64,000 nucleotides of DNA from the NCBI GenBank assembly GCA_034769895.1, contig CM068368.1, positions 340,465,076 through 340,529,075 on the forward strand, written 5' to 3'. Below, in pieces: positions 21,767 through 32,604 of this stretch. A program made the translations under genes and the position numbers. The notes below the pieces were generated by a model. That model searched no databases and had not been told where the DNA came from. It was given only the letters and a program-made list of their open reading frames with translations. The stretch is from Magicicada septendecula. Taxonomy: Eukaryota > Arthropoda > Insecta > Hemiptera > Cicadidae. Every line of letters begins with the position of its first letter. Position 1 is the first letter of the stretch.

Positions 21767-22735
21767 AGTAGGGGAGAAATGAGAGTTCTACTCCGGATGT
21801 GACGTCACACGGCGGCAAATTAAAAAATTGTGGTGGTGGGGGTATACATCCGGTGCTGTGTGTCGTCGTGTGCATATTTTCGGATGGACGGGGGGGTAGT
21901 GGTGTGTCCCACGTGACCTTGTTGGGCGTGTCGAAGTAGTCGGCCATGTTGTCGGCATTCGGCCATGTTGTCGTTGTCGGCCATTTTGTGTGGTTATGTG
22001 TGCGTTGATTGGTGTAGGCGTGGCCGCCGTTCGCCGTTCGCCGATCGGCGGGGGTCTGGCCGCGGCCAGGTCGTGGCTTGACCGCCGCCAGTAGTGGTGG
22101 CGACAGTAGTGGTGGGGTCGTCGTCCATTTTGTCGTCGGCGGCGGCCATGTTGTCGGTAGGTGGTGGTGGCCATGTTGGAAAAGCGGCGATGTTGTCGGG
22201 TTGTGCATGTGTGCTGGTTAAGGTTCGGCCACGGTGCCGATTCGTGGTGTGTTATAGTGTATGGGTATGTATATGTAAGGGGTTTTTCCGGAAGGGTGTC
22301 CATGTTGGAAAAGCGTCGTCGGCGTTGCCAACTTGTGCTGGTTTATCGACGTTGTCGGCTCGTGCGAGTGTTATAGTGTATGGGTTTAAGATATATTTAC
22401 ACTGCCACCATTGTCCGGATATCGTCGATGTGAAGAGTTGAATTGCATTGTTGCCAACTGTACTGGCGTTGGTCACGTTGTCAACTCGTGCATGTGTTAT
22501 AGTGTACGGGTTTCGGATATATTTACACTGCCACAATTGTCCCGATATCGTCGATGTCGTGTCTATGTGTTAAGTAAATATATATACAGATTGTAAAAAT
22601 ACGTTCGCACCAACCTGTTGGTCTAGGGTTTGATATGTCGAGCCCTAAATTTGTTGTTGTAAGAAACACACATGATATGCAGTGCATAATTGAATGTCAA
22701 TTCACTTATATAAAACACACGCACACACAATATTT
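21767..22735 (+). repeat. inner left Polinton terminal repeat (diverged)
   Basis: It starts AGTAGGGGAGAAATGAGAG and is laid out like the outer repeats, including the central TGACGTCA, GGCCATGTTG motifs and a CGCCGTTCGCC run. It is clearly more diverged: the ETS-like GGAA reads GGAT, the YY1-like ATGGCGG reads ACGGCGG, and a block near 21,855-21,950 is unique. The preceding six bases (GTCCGT) are not found beyond the outer right end, so this end has no partner in the window. Confidence 0.85.
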
Positions 22736-23410
22736 ATGTAATGTCTGAATAATAGGACGTTGCAAATGATGTAATCGGCTCCCACTGTGATTTTCACATG
22801 TGGAGTTATTTTTTACAACAGAATGCTGACAGACCATCCGTTATCACTGGTGGGTATGTAATATGAATAATAGGGACAAGTGGCAGTTGGCTTCCACAAA
22901 GATTTATACACGTGCAAATTTTTTTTTCCACATGGTGCAGCTGTCTGGACATCTGTTTAGCGAGTCGCTAATGGTAATAATTAATTGCCAACGTCTGTCA
23001 GCATATAATTAATTGTTGCCGTCTGTATGAACATATGTTATCGTTGCGTGTGAACGAAGTTAGGGACGTACATAAATTATTGTGTGAAATAGAACACAAG
23101 CCAAGCTAAGTGTACGTCTTTGATTTTGTGTGTGTGTGGCAGCTGTTACTTTTTTTGTTGATGAGTGTGCATTAGTTGTTATGATGATGTAATCGACTTC
23201 GTCTGTCTGCCCGTCTGTTTATCGCGGCGTGTGAACGTAGTCGTACATAAATTTTTTTTAAATAACAGAACACACAAGCTGTCTGACGCCATCTGTTATC
23301 ACAGCGTGTGGGAAACAGAACGCAAGCCAAGCTAAGTGTGCGTCCATGACTTTGTGTGTGGGAGCTATTTTTTTTTTTTTTTTTTTTACCATCTCTTTCG
23401 TGTACATCCT
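22736..23410. repeat. left-arm degenerate repeats (second copy)
   Basis: Counterpart of 10,991-11,690 with the same CGTCTGTCTG, CATCTGTTTA and GCGTGTGAACG motifs and (GT)n runs. No gene is seen. Confidence 0.6.
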
Positions 23411-23414
23411 TGAG

Positions 23415-23500
23415 ATACTATATTATATACGCTGTACGAACTGCTCTCAAAGGCACATCGTTCGCCGCGAGACTCAACTGGAACTCGTACAAGGTTAGTT
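23415..23500 (+). promoter_or_regulatory. rightward promoter with splice donor (second arm)
   Basis: TATTATATAC near 23,420-23,430 takes the place of the outer-arm TATA box, and CAAG followed by GTTAGT (about 23,490-23,499) keeps the splice donor. Conservation in both arms of TATA-like box, GCTGTACGAACTGCTCTC and donor supports function in the ancestor. Confidence 0.45.
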
Positions 23501-24345
23501 TGTTTTTTAAATATTCTTTAATTTCTAAAGTATATTATAATCATGCAATTATTGTTTAATAAAATTGATTTTTTAAATTAGTTCTATGAAACACGTTCTA
23601 GCTTGTATATAAGTTATGAATATGTATATAAGTTATGTTCGAAGGAATTTTGAAATTAAAAAACAATAAAAATATTAAAGCAATACTGTTTAATTACAAA
23701 TAATTAAAATACATGTAATTAAAATACATAATATGTAAACGCACACAGTAGTGAAAATTACAAAATTTATACGAAATACATCTAATTAAAACTAATTACA
23801 AGTGCACTATGACATGACAAATATGTACAAAAAAATTAAATAAACACACACAGTAGTGACAATTAAAAAAAAGCAATACTGTTTAATTACAAATAATTAA
23901 AATACATGTAATCAAAATATATTACAATTTAAAATACATAATATGTAAACGCACACAGTAGTGAAAAAGTTTCAAAATGTAAACATAAGCAATATGACAA
24001 TTGTATACGAAATACAACTAAGTAAAACTAATTACAAGTGCACTATGACATGACAAATATGTACACAAAATGAAATAAACACACACACAGTAGTGACAAT
24101 TAAAAAAATACAATTGTATACAATTATATCAAATGAATTATGTGAAAGCACATTATATTTTAACATTATGTAAACGCATACACAATTGTGTAGAATTACA
24201 ATTAAATCAAATGAAATATGTGTAATCACATTATAATATATAAGTTAAAATATATTATTTATAACTAAATGAAATACAACTAAGTACATGTTAATATACA
24301 TACAATATATGTAATCGTACGCGACAAATGAAGATGTCCATTCGG
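23501..24345. repeat. AT-rich tandem units (second arm)
   Basis: Counterpart of 11,780-12,841, with units starting near 23,675 and 23,873 and several CACACAGTAGTGA motifs. Shorter than the outer-arm version because of internal losses. No gene. Confidence 0.6.
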
Positions 24346-24645
24346 TCCTACTGTACAATTTCTACTATGTAAGCTCTATCTCCACGATAAATTAGTTGCA
24401 GCGAACACGGTACTAAATTTTTTAATTCCTCATCTTCGAAAACGCCTGCGTATCTCTTTGGTAGATAAACGATATTTTAGTTTAGGGTCTCTGTAATCTT
24501 GGAGAGTGACGAGTACAGCTTTCCCGTACTTTACGTCTATATTCTGCATTTCTTCTATTGGATATTTTACACCGATTATCAATTCCTTTATTTTTTTATA
24601 CTCAATTGCGCTAATAGTTGCAAACTTTTCAGTGAATGACGCCAT
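24346..24645 (-). pseudogene. small conserved Polinton protein (second copy, broken)
   Basis: Starts MASFTEKFATISAIEYKK like the whole gene at 12,842-13,147 and follows it closely. It is broken (about two breaks), so the outer copy is the one to use for family comparison. Confidence 0.55.
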
Positions 24646-25137
24646 TTTAAAATAAAGAATTTATAATTTCTCGCGCGTCTCTCAACGAATGAACGAATAA
24701 CGCTCGTGCACAGCGAATAAATAGGGAGGTAGTTGTGGAGGTGGAAACCACTCAACGCACAGTAAGCGTTTATTTTTAACCGTGTGAACAGGACACGAGC
24801 TGATTTCTCACAGTTCAATGGGTAGGTGGCGAAGAGGGGAGTCGGTTATTTTTTATACGTCTAGACAGCACTCGTGCTTGTTCGAACATGTCGACGACGC
24901 TAATTTATTTTTAGACAGGTGATGTATTTAACTGTGTGAACAGGATACGACTTGATTTCTCACGGTTCGATGGGTAGGTGAGGAAGAGGGGGTCGGTTAT
25001 TTTTATACGTCTAGCCAGCACATGTGCTTGTTTGAACATGTCGTCGACGCTAATTTATTTTTAGACAGGTGATGTAATCGATAGAAAGGCGACGACTGTT
25101 ATTTTTTTACGTAAGCGCTAAACAATAATGTTTTCAA
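24646..25137. repeat. control region with direct repeats (second arm)
   Basis: Counterpart of 13,148-13,648. Two direct repeats start at TTAACCGTGTGAACAGG (about 24,776) and at its close relative near 24,928. No gene. Confidence 0.6.
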
Positions 25138-25658
25138 TTAGTAATGTATCAGAAACATATTGATTACTCTAAAATCTGATACAACCCACTCGCGTAAAGC
25201 GTGTACTCTAGTATTTGTACATATTTCCGGAAATAAGCGGTGCGCGAGACAGGCTGTTCCATGTATTGATTGTAATTGATCGAGTTTGGGACAACCGAAA
25301 TCTTCTAAATTTATAATATTAAAATGCACGATACGCTTATGTAGAAATCTTTTTTTTTGCAATCCTTTTACGAAGACGTAGTTAAAAGTAAAGTATACTT
25401 TTCTAATATCGGTACAAGATGTTCGTACGATGTGTCCCCGTCCGTCCACGTTAGTCCATGATAATGGTCTGTTAACCATCTGTTTGTCCTCACATGTTTG
25501 TGATTCGAAACAATCGTTTTTACTGGATGTGTAAATATCCAATGCCTGCTGGCAAATGCGGTGACGTCCATAATGGCTAGTTCTTTAACGAGTTCGTTTC
25601 CATCGTTGTCGATGAAACAGTGAAAGTCAAGTATGACTGCTAGTTTATCCTCGCACAT
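25138..25658 (-). pseudogene. exonuclease-like Polinton protein (second copy)
   Basis: Starts MCEDKLAVILDFHCFIDNDG, continues with KELAIMDV and TNRWLTDHYHGLTWTDGD, and ends with FVKGLQKKRFL, a LEDFGCPKLDQL segment and a Cys/His tail. The order (acidic strand ILDF, WTDGD, late Asp/His residues) fits the DEDD-type exonuclease-like proteins that I recall as common, unnamed insect proteins. If correct, it would trim DNA or RNA ends. Broken (about one break). The start overlaps the preceding gene by 19 bases. Confidence 0.5.
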
Positions 25659-25921
25659 CCTTTTTTCGTTATAAACAACGTGTTTGGTGTTACTAGGAAC
25701 GCTGCAGATCCGTCCGTCTTACGGAACAGACACGTTGTATATTGTGAAACGCTCGTAAAGAATTTGTTCGGAACGTTTATTTTGTACCTTATATTTTCGT
25801 CACGGATCAGTGCAACAAATTTACATGTCAAAACGTTGTATACAAAAATTTCTATAGGGTACAGTACTGTATGCTTTAAGTCACTGCAGCGTATGTACTC
25901 GTATGGAGATAGCAGCTCCAT
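25640..25921 (-). CDS. unknown 93-residue Polinton protein (second copy)
   Basis: Whole open frame starting MELLSPYEYIRCSDLKHTV, differing from the outer copy (14,152-14,433) at a handful of residues. It sits between the IAP gene and the exonuclease-like gene on the same strand and overlaps the latter by 19 bases. No known domain is visible, and there is no signal peptide or membrane segment. Function unknown. Confidence 0.55.
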   Translation of the reverse strand: MELLSPYEYIRCSDLKHTVLYPIEIFVYNVLTCKFVALIRDENIRYKINVPNKFFTSVSQYTTCLFRKTDGSAAFLVTPNTLFITKKGCARIN

Positions 25922-26049
25922 GCGTCCGTCTTCAACGCGTGCTGTTCAAACACTGAGGTATGCGATATTAGCGGAGGGTGGATTAAACGCTTTTGTCAAA
26001 GCAGCATATATATTTTCACTAGACGATAAATTTATAGCGTGAAAACGAA

Positions 26050-26826
26050 CTAGAAATACGCTCTCATGTAAGCGGTGTATGCGGTTCTACATAAGGGACA
26101 ATTATGTAGGGTTATGGCGCAATTCACACATGTGATAAAATGTCGACAGGGAATAAGTACAACTTCCACGTTTTGTGTGTAACAGACTTTGCACATCGTA
26201 TCACGATTCGAGCTTTCTTCTACGTTTTTTATATTCTCCTTGATCGTGTCGGTGCGTTGTTCGTTCTTTGCTGTCGCTACTGCTGTTGGTGCTTGCGTTT
26301 CGGTAACGATACCCAGTGCCTTGATGATAAAATTTTTATCTTTCATTAACATTACGTAAGAGCACGCAGGGAAATGACGTGCGTGTTCCATCCAAGCATA
26401 TTCTCCACGTTCCCATTTGTTTAATCCGCCTCCACAGCAAAAACAAATCACTCCATCGTTGCATCCGGTGTTAAAGAAACCTGCTTCTGATAATTCTTTA
26501 GGCGTTATCGTTAACGATACAGGCCATTCTTTAAAACTGTTTATACGGTTTTCCAAGTTTCTGTAACGTGGGTATGTGATTTTTTGAATTAAGATGACCT
26601 GCACTTCTTTATCGTCTGGTGATAAGGACTTGATTGACGTCGACGTCGTCGTCGCCGCTTCACCGCATTGTTTGAAATAGCGGTTGTTGTTGGGATTGAT
26701 ATCGTCATCATCGATATCATGTAAAAGCATCTTGTGCATCCACTCACGACTCATGTTGATGAAACACTGAGCGAAGAATAGGGAAGAGAGGATAATCGTT
26801 TCCCCCTCCACAAAAATAAAATACAC
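26050..26826 (-). CDS. iap: inhibitor-of-apoptosis protein (BIR + RING)
   Basis: A 258-residue protein. The BIR domain (about residues 90-155) begins FKEWPV, has AGFFNTG and the zinc ligands in ICFCCGGGL ... EHARHFPAC. The C-terminal RING (about 213-258) has CKVCY, PCRHFITCVNC and CPLC, ending with the aromatic tail AYMRAYF typical of IAPs. Single BIR plus RING resembles viral IAPs of baculoviruses, which bind pro-apoptotic proteins and caspases and act as ubiquitin ligases in the cytosol. The initiator could be the first Met or the MSREW Met at residue 25. It is whole in this arm. It adjoins the capsid gene, also on the minus strand. Confidence 0.85.
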   Translation of the reverse strand: MYFIFVEGETIILSSLFFAQCFINMSREWMHKMLLHDIDDDDINPNNNRYFKQCGEAATTTSTSIKSLSPDDKEVQVILIQKITYPRYRNLENRINSFKEWPVSLTITPKELSEAGFFNTGCNDGVICFCCGGGLNKWERGEYAWMEHARHFPACSYVMLMKDKNFIIKALGIVTETQAPTAVATAKNEQRTDTIKENIKNVEESSNRDTMCKVCYTQNVEVVLIPCRHFITCVNCAITLHNCPLCRTAYTAYMRAYF

Positions 26827-26994
26827 GAAAATTGATTACATTATTTTTAATAAAATATCACATTACATTCTATTTACAACAAAATAAAAATACATGAAAA
26901 TTTTTAAAAAAAATCACAAACATATAATGCACACATTACATTCTAAAAAAGCAACATTCTATTTACAGCAAAAAAAAAAACATATAGTAAGCGT

Positions 26995-28235
26995 TTAATT
27001 GTGTCTGCGCACCGTGTTGGATAACGGAGTGTACACGTTGATTGAATCATGCAGTATCAAGCAGTAGGCCGCGGTCTGAGCGGGGAAATTGGTCGATGAC
27101 TCGAATTCCAATCTGACGTCGACTTGTGAAGACTTGAGCGATTCGTCCTGTCTGCTACAATCGAAGACGAATAACGGTGCTTTTGCTACGAAATCAGTAG
27201 GTGTTAGAAGTACGTTGGGTTGACTTCTGTGATAGTACGATTTTTGAAATCGTGTATACATGTCGTACAGCAATGCGTAACGTCCGTTATCGATATCCAG
27301 GTTCAGGTTATCGTACGGGTAGTATTTGTCGTTCAGAAAGAGTCTCGCGTTTGTCACATTGCAGTGATCGAATTCGTCTGCGTGTTTATTCATATTGTTT
27401 TATCTGGCGGTCTGAAAGGTGAGTATCACGTACGCGGTTTCTCCAGTTGTGTAGTTGTTTTCACCGTCCAAGTCTGTCTGTCGGTCGTCGGTAAAGCCGG
27501 ATACTCGTGCAATTCCCAACTACGAAACGGTAAGAATAGCGGTAGGTCCTTGCGTATGATATCCAACAATCGTATCCGTACTTCGTTGTTCACGTACACG
27601 AACGGAATCATCGAAGAGATTTTGGTCAGTTATATATCAGCGTTAGCGGGCGCATCCGTGGACGAGAACAAAGCGTTATCGTTGCTGGAAGTGGGCAACA
27701 GTATAAGTTCCTGTTTCATGTTTAAAATAACATGCGTGAAATCCTCAGCGAATCCCATCAGCATCCTCAACGGTATGCAAAAGTTGAATTCCTCATGTTT
27801 GCCGGTCGGTGTTAGCTCGTTAGCTCTAGGAGCAACCCAACCAGCGTTTTGCATCGAAACAATGTCCAGCTTGCCGGCAGATAGCACGGTTTTAATAGTG
27901 GACGTGATGCCGACGCTCTTGGTACGATCCACTTCCACGCCGGCCAGTTCGTAACGGATTTCTTCGAAGAGAAACGCGATCGCGTTGTTGATCATTTTCA
28001 CGTTCACACTACCGGTGCTGTCGGTCTTTTTGCTCAACTTGCCTTCAACGTACAGGAAACTTTCCATCGGTAAAGTTAAGACTTCCTGTTGCAGTATAGG
28101 TATGCGTATCTCATCGTTATTTCCGTATCGTGACGCCGACGCGTACGGTGCATCAGGATGATATTCGTAATGCGTGATGTTGTCTTCAAAGAATGGTCGA
28201 CGTTCAACCGATAAGACGATACCGCTGTCCGCCAT
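26995..28235 (-). pseudogene. Polinton major capsid protein (hexon type), broken
   Basis: Starts MADSGIVLSVERRPFFEDN, followed by IRIPILQQEVLTLPMESFLYVEG, shortened here to the recognisable core LPMESFLYVEG. Later segments include LFLNDKYYPYDN, YDMYTRFQKSYY and the C-terminal NFPAQTAAYCLILHDS. These are hallmarks I recall for insect Polinton/adintovirus major capsid proteins, which fold as a double jelly-roll and form the virion shell. The total span (about 413 codons) is near the usual length for insect versions. Broken (about two breaks). Next to the penton gene, as is normal in Polintons. Confidence 0.75.
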
Positions 28236-28408
28236 ATTACTTGTTTTTCTTGACTTTGAATCCTAGTGAAATCAGGTAGCGTCGGTTAGTTGCTGTTAAC
28301 CGTGCCAACGACGAACGTCTACTGATACCTTTTCCAAAAGTGTTGACCTCTTTTATCTTGTGGTGCGAGCCGTCACGGGGGTATCGGTGAAATAAATTCC
28401 CATGATTA

Positions 28409-29155
28409 CTACACACGTTTCAAATGTATACGTGCGGTGATGACTTCGCCTTGAAAATTCACAATATCACCGTCCTGATCGTGTACGGACACTGTAACGT
28501 TACGCAAGTGTAGCACGTTAAGCGGAAAATAAATGACGTTTCTAGGCGTTTCTACTATCTTGAATCCTGGCTCAACCGTTGGATAGAACGAGTGCAGTAT
28601 ATGCTCGTTTCGTCCCGCCTTGTACGAACCTTGTACAGCGTTACACCTTATCTCCAAAACGTTCACTTTGTTAATGTTTACAGGCGCGTCCGACGTGTGT
28701 AATATATACGCTTCTAACTTTTGGTTCTTGGAAAAACCCAACATGGTACCGATCGTGTGTTCCGTACATCCGAAATCGATATCGTATGAACAATAAATTT
28801 CACATTTCAACGTGTTGTTGCTGGGTCGTAGAGAAAATTTCGGGTCTGCTAGTTCTTTCTTCAGGTACGTTTCGATATCGCTGATTTCGTACACACCGGT
28901 CGGTATATTGACGAGTTCTAACGTTTTACGTGCTCCCTTTAGTACGGGAAAGACGTTGTTTCTTCCGCTTTCCACGTTCGGTATAGAGTTGTACGTGGTA
29001 AAGTCCAGCAGTCCCGCGTACCATTCACCGTCCGTCAGTTCAAGCGGTGGAAAAAAATCACAAACCAGTGCGCGCGGATCCGTTCCTGTGACGGTGACCG
29101 TAAGTGAAGACATCTTGTCGTTTACTGATCGTTCGATGTCAAAAACTCCAAACAT
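28409..29155 (-). CDS. Polinton minor capsid (penton-type) protein
   Basis: A 248-residue protein. I start it at MFGVFDIERSVNDK (29,155); the open frame continues upstream but that part overlaps the protease gene in another frame. It has a beta-rich pattern (LTVTVTGTDPRAL, FFPPLELTDGEWYAGLLDF, TYNSIPNV, then ISDIETYLKKEL and the LGFSKNQKLEA segment), which matches the usual insect Polinton penton protein, a single jelly-roll that fills the vertices of the capsid. The start overlaps the end of the protease gene by about 34 bases. It looks whole. Confidence 0.7.
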   Translation of the reverse strand: MFGVFDIERSVNDKMSSLTVTVTGTDPRALVCDFFPPLELTDGEWYAGLLDFTTYNSIPNVESGRNNVFPVLKGARKTLELVNIPTGVYEISDIETYLKKELADPKFSLRPSNNTLKCEIYCSYDIDFGCTEHTIGTMLGFSKNQKLEAYILHTSDAPVNINKVNVLEIRCNAVQGSYKAGRNEHILHSFYPTVEPGFKIVETPRNVIYFPLNVLHLRNVTVSVHDQDGDIVNFQGEVITARIHLKRV

Positions 29156-29481
29156 AAATGTCCGCAGATGACTGTTTCCGACGGCTGTTTCCGTGTGTAA
29201 TTGTAATGAACGTCGGCCACGTTCGATCCAGAGTACCGTATTAGCTCGACAGGAGGGCGCAGATTGCCGAATCCGTGAAAGTACCAGACACTGTCGCCTC
29301 GGTTCTTGTAGCATACCCAATGCGTGCCCGGTCCGGTAGCGTCGTCCAGATTCACGATCGCGCTTTCGTTCTCCCACGGTGATGTACTAGGAAGTGTGTC
29401 GCGCATGTACACGCCTCTGAAATAAGGTATACGCAATAGTTTCGTGTACTCATAAAGATCTCGATCGGACAACGGACGCAC
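29122..29481 (-). CDS. adenain-type cysteine protease
   Basis: A 119-residue open frame. GTHWVCYKNRGD carries the catalytic His. VICGHLCLEFL carries the catalytic Cys of adenovirus-type proteases, with a Gln seven residues before the Cys (KQPSETVIC), the position of the oxyanion-hole Gln in adenain. The segment AIVNLDDATGPGTHW precedes the His as in the family. These enzymes mature capsid precursor proteins inside the particle. It is shorter than adenovirus protease but close to insect Polinton forms, and lies between the PLA2-type and penton genes, overlapping the latter. Confidence 0.8.
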   Translation of the reverse strand: MRPLSDRDLYEYTKLLRIPYFRGVYMRDTLPSTSPWENESAIVNLDDATGPGTHWVCYKNRGDSVWYFHGFGNLRPPVELIRYSGSNVADVHYNYTRKQPSETVICGHLCLEFLTSNDQ

Positions 29482-29492
29482 GGGTATTTTGA

Positions 29493-31024
29493 TTAATTTT
29501 TTCGGTACGGACGAAGGTATAGTCCTGAAGCCTTTTTACCACCGGTCCGTCTTCGTCGTCGTCGTCCCGTGCCCGTCGTCCTCCTCCTCCTCTTCCTGAT
29601 TATCGTGCGTTTAACCGGCTTGCGTCGTCTGGTGCGACGTCGACGTTTACGCACACCACCACCACCACCGCCGCAGCATAGCCCGCTGCCTAACGCCGAT
29701 TTCGCCTTCATCGCTGCTGCTACGGCTGCCGCGTACGCTCTTTCACTGATGCCCGAATTCAAAGCTTTCACTCGTTCCCACGCCTTACCGGGTAGCACGC
29801 GATCCGCTACACGTCGTCGTTCGTTGTCCTTGTACTTGCTGTAAGCGATATCGTGTTCGCGACAAGCTTCGTCCAACTCGTTGATTCCTCGATCACCGCG
29901 AGCCAATCTCTCCTCTAGTTTCGTTCCGGGTCCACAGAACATGTAGCCGGGCAGATGTAGTTCCACCGGTAATACGTCCACCGCTCGATTGATCAGTGTA
30001 GGTACTGACTTCGCAACGAATGGTACCGCGCTTTTAACTATTTTTCCGATAAGACCACGCCCCCCTTTTTTAACCTCTCGACTACATAGTTCATACATGA
30101 CTACTGTTTCGGTTGCTCTCGATAAAGGGATCTCCAATCGTGCTCGTCCCTTAGATTTGTCCAGATCACTAATCAACTCGTTCGTCTCCGCCTTGTTCGT
30201 AAGTAGTAAGTCTGAATCTTCGGCACCGAATGAAGTACGCGCTGCGCGCTTATGCAATTTATAGATATACGATACCACTTTCTCCCAACGGCATTGGAAC
30301 ACTTTTGCGAGTTTGTACGTTTCGCTCTTCGCGTACCGCTTCGCCTCCTCCAATTGACTTGCGTTCACCGCGTCCGTAGCCCGTGCGCCACCGTCGCCGA
30401 CGTTTAGAATAGTCTTTCCTTGTGCGTTGAAATAAGCGTCGTTTACCGCGGTGATCGTGTGTCGATTCAAAAATTCCAAGTTCACCGCGTCCTTGTTGTT
30501 GACGGGCGGCGCTAACTGCGTTATCCGCACGTTGCCGACCATTAGGTTAGAGTTCGTATCCTTCGGTATGATTTTCGAGTCCACGTATACTTTGGTCGCA
30601 GCGTTTCTCGCACGAATCGGTTCCCTCAGAGACTGTATGCGATGGCCCCGAGCGTCGACGACAGCTCCGTTCTTCTTGTTCGGTGCCAGCTGTGTGAAAC
30701 GTAAGCACGAGTAGTTTACGTACTGCTTGTTGACGGCGTCCCCGAGATCGACGGGAGCGCCGATGTTGACGAGCTTACGAACTTTCGCGTCTATTCCTCG
30801 CGTCGTCGACGGATCGTCGGCTAACAGACAGTGGTCACGCACGAAGCGCAGTGGAACGGCATCGTTACCGTCTTGCGGTTCGCCCAAGTTGTGTATTTTT
30901 TCCCCGCTACGTCGAAGTGCCCGTCCTCGGTCATCGTGATACCAATATCCTCCTGCAGACTGCGACGCGTCTCCCTTCGCGCTCTGACAGCGCTCTGGTG
31001 TCTGCCGAACTTGTCAACACTCAT
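29493..31024 (-). pseudogene. virion protein: DAVN repeats, PLA2 domain, basic tail
   Basis: The N-terminal half contains repeated segments of the type LVNIGAPVDLGDAVNKQYV, IQSLREPIRARNAATKVYV, ITQLAPPVNNKDAVNLEFL and ILNVGDGGARATDAVNASQL, which look like phage tail-fibre and trimeric-adhesin stalk repeats. The middle has a phospholipase A2-like core (LPGYMFCGPGT, then DEACREHDIAYSKY with the His-Asp pair) as in parvovirus VP1. The C-terminus is glycine- then arginine-rich (many RRRR runs), fit for packing DNA like adenovirus core peptides. Viral PLA2 domains breach endosomal membranes during entry. The gene sits between protease and metalloproteinase on the minus strand. Broken (about one break). 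Confidence 0.7.
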
Positions 31025-31171
31025 CTCGTGAATGATGTGCCTCGTCCGTTGTGCACGGCATTTATACGTACTCGCTTAATAAATCGATTAGTTTTGATAC
31101 GATCATACCGTCTATGCATTTTATTCCGACAACGGAGAGTCCGTCGCTATGTTTTCCTTTTACGATCGTAT

Positions 31172-32604
31172 TTAGAAATTCATCGTACATGTATACACGT
31201 GCGTCTTTGAAGAAATAAATCTTTCCGTCGATGTATCGGAACGCGCTATCGACGGCTCTGGTAAGCCGACAAAACGATCTTTAACGTATCCGTGTTTCTT
31301 GATCGTGAACGTGCACTCGTCTATTTCACCGTAATACATATCGTTGTACAACAGAATGGTTCGACCCGTGTACGTGTGTATCAAAGCGTTTATTTTCGTC
31401 ATCGTGCGAACACCGAGCGTTGTGATCGAACGCCGATACCCGTTCACCGCTGCAGACTGTGTATATCGAACATGTATACGTAGTTGTCTATGAAGAGTGC
31501 CACTTCTTCGGTCCGTGGTCTCTGGTACATCGCCGAAACGTTGGTGAACGTCAGCGGTAAGAACGTCAACCAATCCGTCAACAGAAGCGGCGGACCCGAT
31601 CGCTTCGGCTCGAGATCCAATGTCCACAAAAACTTATCGTGCACAATATGCAGGTGTCTGTTGATTATTAAAAATTGATTAACGTTCTTTAGCCGACATA
31701 AATCCGTCGTCGTCCGAACGGTGTCGTTCGTTGTCGTCGCCGTCGTCGATGACGTCGTCGTTGACGTTGACGTCGTCGTCGTAGCGGGCGGCGGCGGCGG
31801 CGGCGGCTTCCCGTACAAGCGTTGAATGCCTTTTATATCGTCGTCTCTCAGGTCGAACGGTCCGTCCGAGCGTGGTACGTAGAATGGGTACATGATCGAA
31901 TCCCTCTCGAGGGATTGAGACAGTCCTAACGCGTGTCCGATTTCGTGCGTTAGCACCTGAAGAAAACTGGTCTGATCGTCCGGTATTTCGGTTTCGTTCG
32001 TATAATTGCACGATTCGTAGTAGTCCATGTGTATTTCGGTAGTGTTATACGGTAAATCGGGCGGGTAGTAAGCGTGAGCGAGGATACCTCCTCGTCCGTC
32101 CAAATCGTACCCGCAGATCGTGCACCTGGAAGTCAGACACCTGTGTTTGAAATATTTCATACCAATGACCATGTCTGCGTTTATGTCGTTGGGCCGATAT
32201 TCGAATTCCAGGTTCGAATGTTTCTGCCACACAGCGAACGCTTGTCGCGACGCTTCTATAGCGCTGGCGGTACCGTGAAAGAACCGCCACGACAAACGTC
32301 TCTTGGCCCACGGTGTTCATAAGGTGTACGACACGAAATCTTCGTTACCGCATCTCCGCGCTCGCATCAGATTCATCGTTTCGTTGTTCAATTCTCCATT
32401 TACGGTTAAATTGTAATTCACTTGAAACGTGCGAAGGTAGGCGTTCATATCGATGGTGGCGTTGTCCGTGAGTCGTAAACTATCGTCGGGCACGTATCCG
32501 TATAGCACCAAGTAATCTATAGCGAAATCTACATCGTTAGCGTTAACGCTCGATGCGACAACGGCACTTGTGCACACGATAATAAACAGTAGCACGATAT
32601 CCAT
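31172..32604 (-). pseudogene. matrix metalloproteinase (secreted), broken
   Basis: The order of parts is that of a full MMP: signal peptide (MDIVLLFIIVCTSAVVASS), propeptide with a cysteine-switch-like RRCGNED, catalytic domain with FEYRPNDINADMVI, DGRGGILAHAY and the zinc site HEIGHALGLSQS, a Met-turn (DSIMYPFY), a proline/threonine linker, then hemopexin-type repeats (LWTLDLEPKRSG, VALFIDNYVYMFD, RTILLYNDMYYG). Such enzymes cut extracellular matrix, and some baculoviruses carry one. It lies within the Polinton late-gene block in the same orientation, so it is an element gene and not a host gene. Broken (about two breaks). Confidence 0.85.

Noticed and set aside
31172-32604. Metalloproteinase as a host gene that the element jumped next to
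   Set aside because: It lies in line with the Polinton virion genes, on the same strand with short gaps, inside matching inverted repeats and target duplications.
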